A stretch of DNA of 64,000 nucleotides from Mojavia pulchra JT2-VF2 (GTDB lineage: Bacteria > Cyanobacteriota > Cyanobacteriia > Cyanobacteriales > Nostocaceae): assembly GCA_019359325.1 (NCBI GenBank), contig JAHHHN010000009.1, positions 209,162-273,161 on the forward strand, written 5' to 3'. Shown here in pieces: positions 43,173 through 53,997 of the stretch; positions within the stretch are counted from its first letter, which is position 1; the number at the start of each line of letters is the position of its first letter. Both the position numbers and the translations under genes were made by a program. The notes under the pieces were generated by a model that saw nothing but the letters and a program-made list of their open reading frames with translations, had not been told where the DNA came from and ran no database searches.

Positions 43173-43967
43173 ATGACTGCGATATCCACTCAAGACGGAA
43201 AGTACTCTGAAGAAACTAAGTTAATGAAAGGTCGGGTAGCCTTGGTGACTGGAGCTAGTCGAGGAATTGGCGCGGCTACAGCTAAACTCTTAGCCCACCA
43301 TGGAGCAGCAGTCGGCATTAACTATTACAACAACCATGAAGCGGCTCAATCAGTTGTAGGCGAAATAGAAGCCAGTGATGGTAAAGCTATTCCGGTTCAA
43401 GCTGATGTCACAGATGAAGCGCAAGTTAAGAAAATGGTGCAGCAGGTATCAGAAGCATTTGGTTCGATTGACACCCTTGTACTCTGTGCTAACAGAACAT
43501 TTACGGTTGCTCCCTTCATAAACTACCAATGGTCAGATTTTGAAGAAAAGTTACTGGGAGAACTTAAAGGAGTTTTCTACCCTTGTAAAGCTATTGTTCC
43601 CTCAATGATCGAACATAAACGTGGTTGCATTGTAGCTATTAGCACTGGTTTGTCTCGTTATCCCTCTGAAGGTTTTATAGCTCACTCTACAGCTAAGTCA
43701 GGACTAGACGCTTTTATCAAAACTTTGGCTTTAGAATTAGGCCCTTTAGGGATTCGAGCCAATGCCATCGCTCCTGGTCTAACTTTGACTGAAGCCACTG
43801 TCTTTCTTCCTGAAGAATATAGGGAAAAGACGGCTCAGGCAACTCCATTAAGGAGAAATGCGATGCCAGAAGATATTGCTGGAGCCATTCTCATGCTTGC
43901 ATCTAATGAAGCGAGATTTATTAATGGAGTTTACTTACCGGTATCTGGTGGTATTCAGATGCTTTGA
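43173..43967 (+). CDS. Short-chain dehydrogenase/reductase with His replacing the catalytic Tyr
   Basis: A 264-residue SDR. The cofactor loop VTGASRGIGAATAK is at residues 25-38 and is normal. The usual NNAG reads LCANRTF. The YxxxK motif reads HSTAK, with His171 and Lys175; the codon is CAC, one base from TAC. The C-terminus (APGLTLTEAT, GVYLPVSGG) resembles enoyl/ketoreductase-type SDRs. AGGAGG gives a strong start at 43173; the first 18 residues precede the fold. The protein may be inactive, may act through a different mechanism, or the base may be an error. It is the last enzyme of the plus-strand series. Confidence 0.85.
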   Translation: MTAISTQDGKYSEETKLMKGRVALVTGASRGIGAATAKLLAHHGAAVGINYYNNHEAAQSVVGEIEASDGKAIPVQADVTDEAQVKKMVQQVSEAFGSIDTLVLCANRTFTVAPFINYQWSDFEEKLLGELKGVFYPCKAIVPSMIEHKRGCIVAISTGLSRYPSEGFIAHSTAKSGLDAFIKTLALELGPLGIRANAIAPGLTLTEATVFLPEEYREKTAQATPLRRNAMPEDIAGAILMLASNEARFINGVYLPVSGGIQML

Positions 43968-44411
43968 GATATTTTTCCAAAGAATCGGGGAAGACCAAAG
44001 TGCGATCCAAATGGTAAGCGTCTAGGCAACTATAAATAAATTAACTCCCATTTTGAATTTCAAAATGTAGTACAAAACAATTAGTCCTGAAGCATTAAGT
44101 AAGTTGGCGCGAAAAAACCCAAGTATGTTACGAAACGTAAATGGGCTTAAAATCCTTACTAATGATCAATACAACTCTTGGAGAGGCTGCACAACTCTTA
44201 GAGACGCTGCGCGTAGCTTGGTAGCTTGCTTCCACGAAGTGGTACGACTACGCTCAATGACCACGCCAACGACTCCTTTCGACAACTCTTAGAGACGCAC
44301 TTGCGTTCGCGGTTCCTGCTCTTAAGGGCAAGGCAAGTCGCTCAGTACAAGTGACAAACGACAAATAACAGCCTTAGCTAGTTAGCTTTAATTACGCTGA
44401 CCTACTTAATA
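43968..44411. other. Gene-free stretch with interspersed repeats
   Basis: About 440 bases. It holds several copies of the cyanobacterial unit CTTAGAGACGC (near 44199 and 44288) and GCGTAGCTTG/GCTTCCACGAAGTGG. The 62-residue ORF here is repeat-derived and not credible. Confidence 0.45.
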
Positions 44412-47111
44412 ATGGCATTAGTTTTAGCTCCATATTGTGAGGTATGTATTTCAATGGATAATTTGCAGAATACAGGTCTTGATCAATTCTCAACAAAACC
44501 TACAAGTTCAGTAATTGTTGATGAATTATCTCCAACAACCCTCTATCAGGCACAACCGAGTATTTACGCTAGCGCTAGCGCCTTGGTTTCTCAGGGAGAT
44601 GGACTCAAAGCAGAATATTACGACAACATCGACTTTAGCAACCTGAAGGTAACTCGCATAGATCCAAACGTAGACTTCATCTGGGGTAATAATTCTCCAG
44701 ATCCGCTCATTGGTGCAGATACCTTCTCAGTGCGTTGGACAGGTCAAGTAGAAGCCGAGTACGACGAAGTTTATAACTTCTATACCAGTAGTGATGATGG
44801 TGTGCGAGTGTGGGTAAATAATCAACTGCTAATCGATCAGTTTGTCGATCAATCGACCACAGAACATAGTGGGTCGATCGCACTGATTGCAGGTCAAAAG
44901 TACGATATTAAACTGGAATATTATGAAAATGGTTACGATGCCGTTTCCCAACTGTCTTGGTCAAGCGCCTCTCAAACCAAGGAAATTATTCCTCAGTCTC
45001 AACTATATAGTCAGGCCAATACACAGGAAATTATTCTTCAGCCTCAACTGTATTCACCAGCCCTTCAGACCGCCATTACTATAGGATCGGGTTCCATAAC
45101 TTTGAACGTGAACGAATCCGATGCTGCTGTATCCATCCCTCTGCTGCGGAGTGGTGATTTAAGCGGCATATCTACAGTTAAGTATGCCACCTTTTCTAGT
45201 ACTGCTAAAGTAGGAGTTGACTACGGCTTTGCAGATGTTGAAACCAGTGGAACAATTACTTTTGAACCAGGACAAAGCAGCACACAGGTCTTTGTTCCGA
45301 TCAATGATAATTCCTTAGCAGAACCAGATGAAACCTTTAGTTTTGTGATCGATCAGCCAGAGGGAGCAACACTAGGAGTCCAAAGAACTATCGGAATTAC
45401 GATTCAAGATAATGATAGTTCTGATATAGAGTTTACTCAGCCAGTAGTTAGCGAGAAAGATGGTTCTGCTAGAGTGACAGTTACACGGGGTAACGGTTTA
45501 GAGGCTGCTAGTGTCAGCTATACAACCGTGGATGGAACTGGTAAAGCTGGATCTGACTACAAGGCTGTATGTGGAACTTTGAACTTTCTAGCCGGAGAAA
45601 TTACCAAGACGATTTCTATAGACCTTGTAAATGATACGACTACAGAACCAAATGAAACGTTTACTTTGAAGTTTAGTAACGCAGTTGGGGTGACATTAAG
45701 TACTCAAGAGACAACAATCACTATTACCGATGATGATCCAGGTAACCTTGTTTTAGAATCGGTGGCTTCTGGTTTAACTCAACCTACATCTTTTGACTGG
45801 AGTCCTAACAATAAGCTGATGTTCATTGCCCAGAAGAATGGTTTAGTGCGAGTGTTGAACAACGGCACCTTATCATTAACACCATTTATCGATATTTCTG
45901 GACAGGTAAATGATACGAACGATCGCGGTTTGTTAAGCATCGCTGTACATCCAGATTTTGGCAAGGGTAGCGACTATGTTTACCTGTTGTTTACCTACGA
46001 TCCACCAGAAACCAATCCAAACAATCCTAAGAACAATCCCGATAGCACACTGGACAACCCTGACCTAAATGGAAACCGTGCTGCACGACTAATTCGGGTA
46101 ACAGCTGATCCCAACACTAATTACACTACTGCGATCGCTGACAGCGAAGTTGTACTGCTAGGCAACAATAGCACTTGGGAATATATTAGTCGTCCCGATG
46201 GCAATAGCACAAATGTCGGGCTTAACTACGCACCATCAGGAATTCTTAACAAAGATACTGGTAAGCGTTTTACGAGTATACAGGATTACCTGAATAATCT
46301 CGATAAAGTTCAAAATGTCAAGGATTTTATTGCGACCGATAGCGAATCTCACTCAGTTGGAACTGTGGCCTTTGGAACTGATGGTTCTTTGTTTGTTAGC
46401 TTAGGCGATGGTACTTCCTACAATGGAGAAGATCCTCGAGCAATTCGCGTCCAGGATATCGATAATCTCTCTGGTAAGCTTTTGCGGATTGACCCGATTA
46501 CTGGTGATGGTCTATCAAGTAATCCTTTCTACAACGGTGACTCCGATAGCAATCGTTCCAAAGTTTATAACTACGGTTTGCGTAACCCCTTCCGCTTCAC
46601 GATTGATGAGGAAACCAATACTCCCTATATTGGTGATGTTGGCTGGTTTACTTGGGAAGAACTAAATGTTGGAACACCAGGAGCTAACTTTGGGTGGCCG
46701 TACTTTGAAGGTGGTAGAGATTCAGAAGGTAATTACGTGAATATACGAGAACTAAGGTATTCTACGTTAGATTCAGCCCAAGCCTTCTATAATAGTGGTG
46801 AAACTGTTACAGCACCAACTTACGCCTATAAGCATTTTGCTTCTAATGCAATTATTGTAGGTGACTTTTATACAGAGACTACTTTCCCCTCAATCTATCA
46901 AGACGCTTTATTCTTTGCTGATTCCAGTCAAGGAACTATCGATGCTGTAAAATTCGATGATCAAGGCAAAGTTGTCTCAGTTCAACGATTTGCTTCCAGT
47001 GAAGACATACCTAATTTAGGGGTGCCTGTACAAATCTCCGTTGGAGAAGATGGCAATTTGTACTACGCAAGCCTGCTTTCAGGTGAGATTAATCGCTTCC
47101 GACCTGTTTAG
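44412..47111 (+). CDS. PA14 / Calx-beta / sugar-dehydrogenase-like beta-propeller protein
   Basis: An 899-residue, probably extracellular protein. Domains in order are PA14 (about 62-190, GDGLKAEYYDN and FYTSSDDGVRVWVNNQLLIDQ), two Calx-beta repeats (about 222-330 and 338-440, each ending in an ITIxDDD-type strand), and a glucose/sorbosone dehydrogenase-type six-bladed propeller (about 450-895, VASGLTQPTSFDWSP, RGLLSIAVHPDF, GKLLRIDP, YGLRNPFRF, GDVGWFTWEELN). It has no classic signal peptide; Calx-beta proteins of this type often use type I secretion. An alternative start at 44454 follows GAGG. Whether PQQ is bound is unknown. Its link to the SDR operon upstream is only positional. Confidence 0.82.
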   Translation: MALVLAPYCEVCISMDNLQNTGLDQFSTKPTSSVIVDELSPTTLYQAQPSIYASASALVSQGDGLKAEYYDNIDFSNLKVTRIDPNVDFIWGNNSPDPLIGADTFSVRWTGQVEAEYDEVYNFYTSSDDGVRVWVNNQLLIDQFVDQSTTEHSGSIALIAGQKYDIKLEYYENGYDAVSQLSWSSASQTKEIIPQSQLYSQANTQEIILQPQLYSPALQTAITIGSGSITLNVNESDAAVSIPLLRSGDLSGISTVKYATFSSTAKVGVDYGFADVETSGTITFEPGQSSTQVFVPINDNSLAEPDETFSFVIDQPEGATLGVQRTIGITIQDNDSSDIEFTQPVVSEKDGSARVTVTRGNGLEAASVSYTTVDGTGKAGSDYKAVCGTLNFLAGEITKTISIDLVNDTTTEPNETFTLKFSNAVGVTLSTQETTITITDDDPGNLVLESVASGLTQPTSFDWSPNNKLMFIAQKNGLVRVLNNGTLSLTPFIDISGQVNDTNDRGLLSIAVHPDFGKGSDYVYLLFTYDPPETNPNNPKNNPDSTLDNPDLNGNRAARLIRVTADPNTNYTTAIADSEVVLLGNNSTWEYISRPDGNSTNVGLNYAPSGILNKDTGKRFTSIQDYLNNLDKVQNVKDFIATDSESHSVGTVAFGTDGSLFVSLGDGTSYNGEDPRAIRVQDIDNLSGKLLRIDPITGDGLSSNPFYNGDSDSNRSKVYNYGLRNPFRFTIDEETNTPYIGDVGWFTWEELNVGTPGANFGWPYFEGGRDSEGNYVNIRELRYSTLDSAQAFYNSGETVTAPTYAYKHFASNAIIVGDFYTETTFPSIYQDALFFADSSQGTIDAVKFDDQGKVVSVQRFASSEDIPNLGVPVQISVGEDGNLYYASLLSGEINRFRPV

Positions 47112-47477
47112 AGAGAACCTAAGCTCTGATTGCGCTCTGTCAAGAGCTTTAGCCTCCGAAACTCCGAGTTCGGTCGTTGTGGGCAGGTCGGGGTCACTAC
47201 TACCTTTGTAGGAGAAGACTTTCACTTCTATCCCAGGTTTACTTATAAGATTTTCAAGGTTCTGTTCCTTGATGTTCTGATCGTAAGTTATGTATTAGAC
47301 ATCTGAGTAAAAATGACGTAGGGACAATACCCCTGCGGGTTCGCCTTTGGCGTTCTCGTAGAGTAGCCGCAACTCTTGGAGACGCAAACGCGAGTGCGTC
47401 TACATGAATTGTCCCTACCAAAGATTTGGGGCAATGCATAACTAATTTCTGGAGATGTCTATTGGCTTAGGAACAAG
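47112..47477. other. Gene-free stretch between convergent genes
   Basis: It lies between the 3' ends of the PA14 protein and the WD40 protein. It contains the repeat units CGTAGAGTAGCCGCAACTC and TTGGAGACGCAAACGCG, related to those at 43968-44411. No ORF is credible. Confidence 0.45.
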
Positions 47478-50400
47478 TCACAGATGCATTTGCCCTGCTT
47501 GATACTCAACCGCCCCTAAATCTTTCAAAGCAATTTTTTGAGACCCAGTTAAACCTGTGACGCCAATAATGTTCATGCCCTCGTAAGGTCTAGAGCTTTT
47601 AAGAGTTTTCAAGCATTCACCTGTCTCTATATCCCACAGCTTTATTGTCTCATCTTCACAGCCACTGGCTAGGATATTACCTTGAGGACTAAAAGCGATC
47701 GACCAAACTAACTTGCTATGTCCGCTGAAGGTTCTGAGGCTGCTTGTTGTACTAACATCCCAGAGCTTGACTGTTTGATCCCCACTACTACTGGCAAGTA
47801 TACGACCATCTTGGCTAAAGGCGGTTGAGTACACACAATTAGTATGCCCCCGCAAAATTCCAAGGCACTCACCGGTACTAACATCCCAGAGCTTGATTGT
47901 TTGATCCGCACTGCCACTAGCAAGCACACGACCATCCACATTAAATGTGACTGACCATATCCAGCCATGATCCTGTATAATCCGAAAGCATTGACCAGTG
48001 CTGACATCCCACAATCTTACTGTTTCGTCATGACAACCACTAGCCAGCGTCTGAGCGTCCTGGCTAAAAGCGACTGACCAGACTCGACCTGTATGCCCCT
48101 GTAAGGTATGAAGGCAAGCACCAGTACTAACGTCCCACAGTCTCACCGTTTGATCCCCACTGCTACTAGCAAGAATCGTACCTTGAAGGTTGAAGGTGAC
48201 ATCAGTCACCCGATTACTATGCCCCCGCAAAGTCTTGAGACATTCACCAGTACTAACATCCCATAGTTTCACTGTTTGGTCTTCACTGGCACTAGCAAGA
48301 ATCGTACCTTGAGGGTCGAAGGTGGCTGATGTCACCCGATTACTATGCCCCCGCAAAGTTTTGAGACATTCACCAGTACTAACATCCCACAGTTTCACTG
48401 TTTGGTCTTCACTGGCACTAGCAAGAGTTGTACCTTGAGGATTGAATGCAACTGACCATACCCTATTGCTATAACCCTGCAAAGTTTTAAAACAATGACC
48501 AGTACTGATATCCCACAAGCGCAACGTTTGATTATCATTTACACTAGCAAGTATCGTACCCTGAGGACTAAAGGCTACCGACCATACTCTATTCCAATCT
48601 CCCTGTAGAGTTTTGAGGCATTCCCCTGTGGTAACATCCCACAACTTCACCGTTTGATCCTCACTGCCACTCGCCAGCGTTTGATTATCTGGACTGAAGG
48701 CAACTGAATTTACCCAGTTAGTATGATCCTGCAAAGTATGAAGGCATAGGCCTGTATTAACATCCCACAACTTCACCGTATGGTCATGAGAACCACTTGC
48801 TAGCATCTGACCGTCTGGGCTGAAGGCAACCGACCAAACCCAACCTGTATGACCCTGCAAAGTATTGATGCATTTAGCAGTGCTGATATTCCACAGCGTT
48901 ACTGTTTGGTCTTCACTGCCAATAGCTAGGGTAGGATTATTTGGACTAAAGGCGACTGACAACATCCTCTTATTATTTACTTGTAGAGTGTTGAGGCAGT
49001 GACCTGTGTCCACATTCCATAATCTCACCGTCCGGTCTTCACTGGCACTTGCCAGGATTTGACCATCCGAACAGAAAGCGACTGAGCGGACTGTACCACT
49101 GTGACCCTGCAAAGTTCTAAGGTCTTCACCAGTGTTAACATTCCACAGCTTTACTGTTTGGTCATCACTACCGCTGGCAATAATATTACCATCAGGGCTG
49201 AAGGAGATTGACCAGACCCAAGCAGTGTGACCCTTTAAGGTAAGAATTTGTTTGCCATCCAGAACTTGGTACAAGCGAATCTGACCATTGGTATCGCTTG
49301 TCGCCAGAAGTTTTTCATTAGGGCTAAAGGCTACGGAAAAACAACAACTGAGGGTTTCAGCAAAAACAGATTTAGCGAGATTAGCGTGAGCGAAAGAAGC
49401 ATTATACAAATTTACATTCCGCAGGTCTGCTTGCCAAACAGTCAGATAAGAAAAATCACAGCCGCTTAAATCTGTCTTTAAATAACAAAACAGATTCAGA
49501 ATATTTCCACCTGTATACTCTGATTCTAACGGAGATTTATTTTGTAAAGTTGCGAGAATTTGAGTTAAATGATTTTCAATATTTCTTTTGCTTCTGAAAG
49601 CGGTGAGCAGCCCATCAATAACCGGTTTGAGGATCAGGCGAACTTGATTTTCCCTCACGTAATCTTTGGCAGTCGCCTTCATCAGAGCATGACTTTTGAA
49701 TAATTCAAAATTCTGAGTGCCAATCTCTTCACAAACTTTATCTACCAATTGCTGAGTCACAAACTCCATGACTACAGGTTGTAGTGTGAAGAGTGTTTCG
49801 CTTTTGTCTATTAGCGATCGCCGTCCTAAAGACTCCAAAGCCTCTAGTAATTTTGGTGGTGGTATTGGTGAAGCAATATCTTCTCGCAATTGTGAGAGTG
49901 CAATCGGCTCACGATTAATCGCTAACCAATACATGATGTCCTTTGCTAAATCTGACAAGCGCTCAAACTGTTGCTCTAAAATATCGTGAATGTCTCCAAA
50001 AACAGTCGTACCTTGTTGCAAAAACTCAGTAATATTTCCATCAAAAATATCTTGAATAGTCGTAGCAACTATCTTTAAGGCTAATGGATTACCTGCATAG
50101 CGCTCGATCACTGCTACCCATTCATCTTGTGCTTCAGATAACCCCTTGGCTTTAAAGATTTCCTGCCCGTCTACCGATTTTAGTCCACTTAATATGAATG
50201 AGCGAATGGGTAGGGCTTCTCCTTCTAGGAATCCCACTTCTTTGGGTTTTTCTCGACTAGTCAGCACCAAGCAGCTAATGTGAGCTGCTTCTCCCACTCG
50301 TCTGAAGATTTCAGCATATTCCTCATATCCCTCTCGATAAAGTCCTGATCGAGTACCACTGCGTAGAATTGCTTCTGTATTGTCTAGTATTAGCAGACAG

Positions 50401-51014
50401 CGTGATGAGCGTAAATAATCAATTAGTTGCGATACTCCATCGCCTACTGTCTGTGGGATGTTGGTTTGTGAAACCTGCTCGTCAGATAGGAATTGGATCA
50501 AGCTAGTCAAGATGGCTTGAGGTGGCGGAGCTTCTCGTAGCGATCGCCAGATAACGTACTCAAAGTTCTCTTGAATCTGTTGAGCAAGCTTTACAGACAG
50601 CGCCGTTTTCCCAATACCTCCTATTCCTAATAGTGCGATCAATCGGCAGCGCTCATTGAGAACCCATTGCTCTAGCGTGGCAAGTTCTTCTGTACGCCCA
50701 TAGAAAACTGATGGAAATATCGCTTCTCCCCAATCTATACGCGTATTAGACCTTAAATAGTCGCTTTTATCTAGTTTTATATTAAAAGCTTTAAAAAGTT
50801 CTTCAAAAGTCCGTTTGTCAACTCCTTCTTCGCAATTAAGTACTTTGGAAATTGTGCCAGTATATAACCCAGATTTGGCACTCATTTCCTCAAGAGTGTA
50901 CCTATTTCCAAAATTTTCCTCCATTTCAGACTTATGCTTTGCCTGCTGAAGTTTTTCCAACCCCTTGGGCGTAAGTACAACACCACGGTTGCGTCTCCAA
51001 TTTTGTCTACTCAT
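47478..51014 (-). CDS. STAND NTPase with HTH, NB-ARC, pentapeptide-like linker and 14 WD40 repeats
   Basis: An 1178-residue signalling or defence-type protein. The N-terminal 90 residues include a Cro/C1-like helix-turn-helix ([22 protein letters not shown]). The NB-ARC NTPase has the P-loop [10 protein letters not shown] (130-139), Walker B CLLILDN and sensor [10 protein letters not shown] short pentapeptide-like segment ([28 protein letters not shown]) precedes the WD40 array (about 570-1150), in which I count 14 repeats of about 42 residues, enough for two seven-bladed propellers. Repeats 8 and 9 are almost identical, which suggests recent duplication. Such proteins are abundant in filamentous cyanobacteria; ligand and output are unknown. 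Confidence 0.92.
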   Translation of the reverse strand: MSRQNWRRNRGVVLTPKGLEKLQQAKHKSEMEENFGNRYTLEEMSAKSGLYTGTISKVLNCEEGVDKRTFEELFKAFNIKLDKSDYLRSNTRIDWGEAIFPSVFYGRTEELATLEQWVLNERCRLIALLGIGGIGKTALSVKLAQQIQENFEYVIWRSLREAPPPQAILTSLIQFLSDEQVSQTNIPQTVGDGVSQLIDYLRSSRCLLILDNTEAILRSGTRSGLYREGYEEYAEIFRRVGEAAHISCLVLTSREKPKEVGFLEGEALPIRSFILSGLKSVDGQEIFKAKGLSEAQDEWVAVIERYAGNPLALKIVATTIQDIFDGNITEFLQQGTTVFGDIHDILEQQFERLSDLAKDIMYWLAINREPIALSQLREDIASPIPPPKLLEALESLGRRSLIDKSETLFTLQPVVMEFVTQQLVDKVCEEIGTQNFELFKSHALMKATAKDYVRENQVRLILKPVIDGLLTAFRSKRNIENHLTQILATLQNKSPLESEYTGGNILNLFCYLKTDLSGCDFSYLTVWQADLRNVNLYNASFAHANLAKSVFAETLSCCFSVAFSPNEKLLATSDTNGQIRLYQVLDGKQILTLKGHTAWVWSISFSPDGNIIASGSDDQTVKLWNVNTGEDLRTLQGHSGTVRSVAFCSDGQILASASEDRTVRLWNVDTGHCLNTLQVNNKRMLSVAFSPNNPTLAIGSEDQTVTLWNISTAKCINTLQGHTGWVWSVAFSPDGQMLASGSHDHTVKLWDVNTGLCLHTLQDHTNWVNSVAFSPDNQTLASGSEDQTVKLWDVTTGECLKTLQGDWNRVWSVAFSPQGTILASVNDNQTLRLWDISTGHCFKTLQGYSNRVWSVAFNPQGTTLASASEDQTVKLWDVSTGECLKTLRGHSNRVTSATFDPQGTILASASEDQTVKLWDVSTGECLKTLRGHSNRVTDVTFNLQGTILASSSGDQTVRLWDVSTGACLHTLQGHTGRVWSVAFSQDAQTLASGCHDETVRLWDVSTGQCFRIIQDHGWIWSVTFNVDGRVLASGSADQTIKLWDVSTGECLGILRGHTNCVYSTAFSQDGRILASSSGDQTVKLWDVSTTSSLRTFSGHSKLVWSIAFSPQGNILASGCEDETIKLWDIETGECLKTLKSSRPYEGMNIIGVTGLTGSQKIALKDLGAVEYQAGQMHL

Positions 51015-51545
51015 ACTGAAAAGTGGAGGATAGTATAGAGTATTTACTTCATTAATTGTTAATAGTTTGCGCCTAAAACAGTGATTTTCTTCAAATAACT
51101 TTACATACAGTAATACTTCGTCAAATAAAGGGGATGAGCCAACTAATCCGATTATTTGATTTTTAGCTCCTTCATAGCTTGCTCAATATAGCAATCCGAT
51201 TTGATTCCTGAAATTATTTGTGTAAGAAGGGAACTCATAACGGTGAATAGGGAACAGGAAAACATCTTTGGAAGTAATACTGAATTTTTTCAAAAATCAA
51301 ATAGAAGTTCTATAGCAGAGGATAGTAATAGCTCTTTAAAAAGCAATTCTAAACATGGAATTTAAGTACTAACCAATGATGATTAGTTCAGATAGGCAAA
51401 TTCTAGTCAGTAACTATGCAGATAAAATTTCGGCGTATCTTCCTAAAACAACGCTACGATGGATGGTGCTGAGAATTAGTGCTGTTCTCTAAAATCTAAA
51501 ATATTTATGGCTTGAAGATAAAACTAAAACTCTCCACCTAACAGT
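51015..51545. other. Divergent intergenic region, dispersed repeat copy 3
   Basis: It separates the WD40 gene and the devBCA-type operon, so both promoters should be here. At 51285-51316 it carries TTTTTTCAAAAATCAAATAG and CTATAGC, shared with the repeat at 547-610. I found no GTA-N8-TAC (NtcA) site. Confidence 0.45.
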
Positions 51546-52733
51546 ATGGTTCAGTTCCAGGAAGGTGTATCTGCTGTAATGCAAGGGTGTGTTGCTAGCA
51601 CGGCAATTCTCAGTCTAATTGCTTGTACCGCTTGCAGTTCTATGCAAGCACAAAATAACCCCCGTGACTCTCCTACCCCAACTGAAGTTGCTACCTCCTC
51701 TCAAGTGGTGGCTTTGGGTAAGTTAGTTCCTGAAGGGGAAGTGATTAAAATTTCTGTGGTGAATGCTCAAGATAGTCGTGTTAACCAAATTTTGGTGAAA
51801 GAAGGCGACTTTGTACAAGCCAATCAAGTAATTGCTATTTTGCAAGGACAGAATAGAGCCGAGCAGCAACTAAGACAAGCACAGGCTAATGTTGCAATTA
51901 AGCGCGCACAACTGCGGAAAATTCAACAAGGAGATTCTAAACAGGGAGAAATCATAGCTCAAAAGGCAGTACTCGTAGAATTAGCCGCAAGGTTACGCAC
52001 CGAAACAAAACAAAGACAAGCGGCTATCGTTCAAGCCCAAGCAACAATGCGTAATGCCGAGCTAAAATACCAGCGTTATCTAACTTTAGCTAACCAAGGA
52101 GCTATCCAGCGTTCGGAATTAGACGACGCTCAAGAGCAATTTGAAACAGCTAAAGCAATTCTTGCCCAAAATCAAGCCGAATTAGAAAACACCACATCCA
52201 CCTTAAAAGCGCAGCTGACTAAAGAAGAAGCCAATCTCAAACGCTTACAGGAAGTGCGTCCAGTTGATGTAGAGATAGCCAAAGCGGAACTCCAACAAGC
52301 CCAAATCCAAGTAGAACAGAGCAAAGCACAATTAGAAGATACACAAGTCCGAGTTCCTGTGTTTGGGCAAATTTTACGCATCAATACCCGCGTTGGCGAA
52401 CAGGTAAACACCCAAGAAGGAATTGCAGAATTGGGACAAACAAAACAAATGTATGTGATTGCAGAAATCTACGAAGCTGATATTGGCAAGGTGGAATTAG
52501 GACAACCAGCGATCATCACTAGTGAGTACGGCGGCTTTAGTGGCGAACTGCGGGGGAAAGTTGCTCAAATTGGTTTGCAAATTGGTAAAACCCGTCTCAG
52601 TCAAGACCAAAATAACCCGACTAATGATGTAAATGCACGAGTAGTTGAAGCAAAGATTCGCATTGCTCCTCAAGATAGTCCCAAGGTGGCGGCGTTAACG
52701 GGGATGCAGGTACGAGTGAAGATTAATATTTGA
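51546..52733 (+). CDS. devB: DevB-like membrane fusion protein of an ABC exporter
   Basis: A periplasmic adaptor linking the inner membrane exporter to TolC. The 395 aa product has a hydrophobic N-terminus with Cys residues (LSLIACTAC), a biotinyl-lipoyl half-motif (GKLVPEGEVIKISV, LVKEGDFVQANQVIA), a long helical hairpin (about 105-250) rich in Gln/Ala, the second lipoyl half (VRVPVFGQILRINTRVGEQV) and a beta-barrel end. DevB of Anabaena is needed for heterocyst glycolipid export, but paralogues exist in each genome. It starts a three-gene operon, seven bases before the permease gene. Confidence 0.85.
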   Translation: MVQFQEGVSAVMQGCVASTAILSLIACTACSSMQAQNNPRDSPTPTEVATSSQVVALGKLVPEGEVIKISVVNAQDSRVNQILVKEGDFVQANQVIAILQGQNRAEQQLRQAQANVAIKRAQLRKIQQGDSKQGEIIAQKAVLVELAARLRTETKQRQAAIVQAQATMRNAELKYQRYLTLANQGAIQRSELDDAQEQFETAKAILAQNQAELENTTSTLKAQLTKEEANLKRLQEVRPVDVEIAKAELQQAQIQVEQSKAQLEDTQVRVPVFGQILRINTRVGEQVNTQEGIAELGQTKQMYVIAEIYEADIGKVELGQPAIITSEYGGFSGELRGKVAQIGLQIGKTRLSQDQNNPTNDVNARVVEAKIRIAPQDSPKVAALTGMQVRVKINI

Positions 52734-52740
52734 AAATATC

Positions 52741-53961
52741 ATGAAAATTCTTCAAAATCTCGGATTAGAAACTCCTTTAGCTTGGGCGCAATTATCCCAT
52801 CAGAAGGTACGTCTAGTTGTAGCAACTACAGGTGTATGCTTTGCCAATATTCTCATGTTTTCCCAGATGGGACTTTTAGCCATGCTAACTGAGGGAACAA
52901 CCAAACTGCATGAAACTTTAGGCGGAGAATTAATCTTAGTCTCTACATTTAGCCCCAGTTTACAGTTTAGAATTTCTTTTCCTCGTGCTTATCTGTATCA
53001 AGCAGCCTCAGTAAACGGTGTAGAGGCTGTCGCACCAGTTTATATCAGTCAGGCTAATTGGGTGAACCCTAACCAGTTATCTCAGCCCATTAATTCTAGA
53101 CAAAAAATATCACGCAGACGAGGTTTTTTTGGTAATGAAGTTCGGGTGATTGCGTTCAACCCTACCCAATCTTTTGTATTGAACTCACCTGAAATCAAAC
53201 AGCAACTTTCCAAATTAACCACCCCAGATGCAGTTTTATTTGATCGTCTATCTCAAGCTTCTCTAGGAGACATTGGGCAATTACTTACTCAGCAAAAAGA
53301 GTTAGTCACTCTCATGGAAAATCAACGCACCTATGTAATGGGGCTTTTTAGCATGGGTAGCACTATGAATGATAAAGGTAATGTAATTATGAGTGACTGG
53401 AACTATGCTCTGCGGAATGGGCAAAATAGCCTCAACTCAGTAAGACTTGCAGTTGTCAGCCTCCAAACAGGTGCAAATATTAAGACAGTGCAAGCAAAAT
53501 TACGTCAACATCTGCCTTCAGATATTAGTGTGTTCACCCACGAGGAATTAATTAAACGGGAACAACAGTTTTACGCTTCCCAGCCAGAGGGAATTATTCT
53601 CAAATTTGGTACGATTGTTGGTTTTGTGGTTGGGGTGATCATCTTATATCAAGTTCTCTACTCTGATGTCAGCGATCATTTGCCAGAATATGCCACTCTC
53701 AAGGCAATGGGTTATAGCGATCGCTCACTACTAATAGTAGTTTTACAAGAAGCGATCATTCTTGGCGTGATGGGATTTGTCCCTGGCTTCTTCGCCTCAG
53801 TAGGTATTTATGAGTTATTGGTAACACTCACACGTATTCCCTTAAATATGAAGACAAGTGTAGCAATACAAGTATTTGTTTTAACTATCATCATGTGTAG
53901 CGTTTCCGGTGCGATCGCGACTACAAAACTTCGTAGTGCTGATCCCGCCGACGTGTTTTAA
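52741..53961 (+). CDS. devC: DevC-like ABC exporter permease (FtsX/MacB fold)
   Basis: A 406-residue inner-membrane protein with one N-terminal membrane helix (LVVATTGVCFANILMFSQMGLLAML), a large periplasmic domain (about 55-275), and three C-terminal helices with the FtsX core (VGVIILYQVLYSDVSDHLPEYATLKAMGYSD). That layout is the DevC/MacB mechanotransmission type. It includes an insert around residues 105-140 (SQPINSRQKISRRRG). It sits between the adaptor and ATPase genes. Confidence 0.9.
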   Translation: MKILQNLGLETPLAWAQLSHQKVRLVVATTGVCFANILMFSQMGLLAMLTEGTTKLHETLGGELILVSTFSPSLQFRISFPRAYLYQAASVNGVEAVAPVYISQANWVNPNQLSQPINSRQKISRRRGFFGNEVRVIAFNPTQSFVLNSPEIKQQLSKLTTPDAVLFDRLSQASLGDIGQLLTQQKELVTLMENQRTYVMGLFSMGSTMNDKGNVIMSDWNYALRNGQNSLNSVRLAVVSLQTGANIKTVQAKLRQHLPSDISVFTHEELIKREQQFYASQPEGIILKFGTIVGFVVGVIILYQVLYSDVSDHLPEYATLKAMGYSDRSLLIVVLQEAIILGVMGFVPGFFASVGIYELLVTLTRIPLNMKTSVAIQVFVLTIIMCSVSGAIATTKLRSADPADVF

Positions 53962-53997
53962 ACAATCCAAAATTTCAAATCCAGAATTAACAATTCT

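Noticed and set aside
47600..49350. Tandem DNA repeats resembling a repeat array
   Set aside because: The roughly 126-base periodicity is the coding sequence of WD40 repeats in one intact protein, not a CRISPR or satellite.
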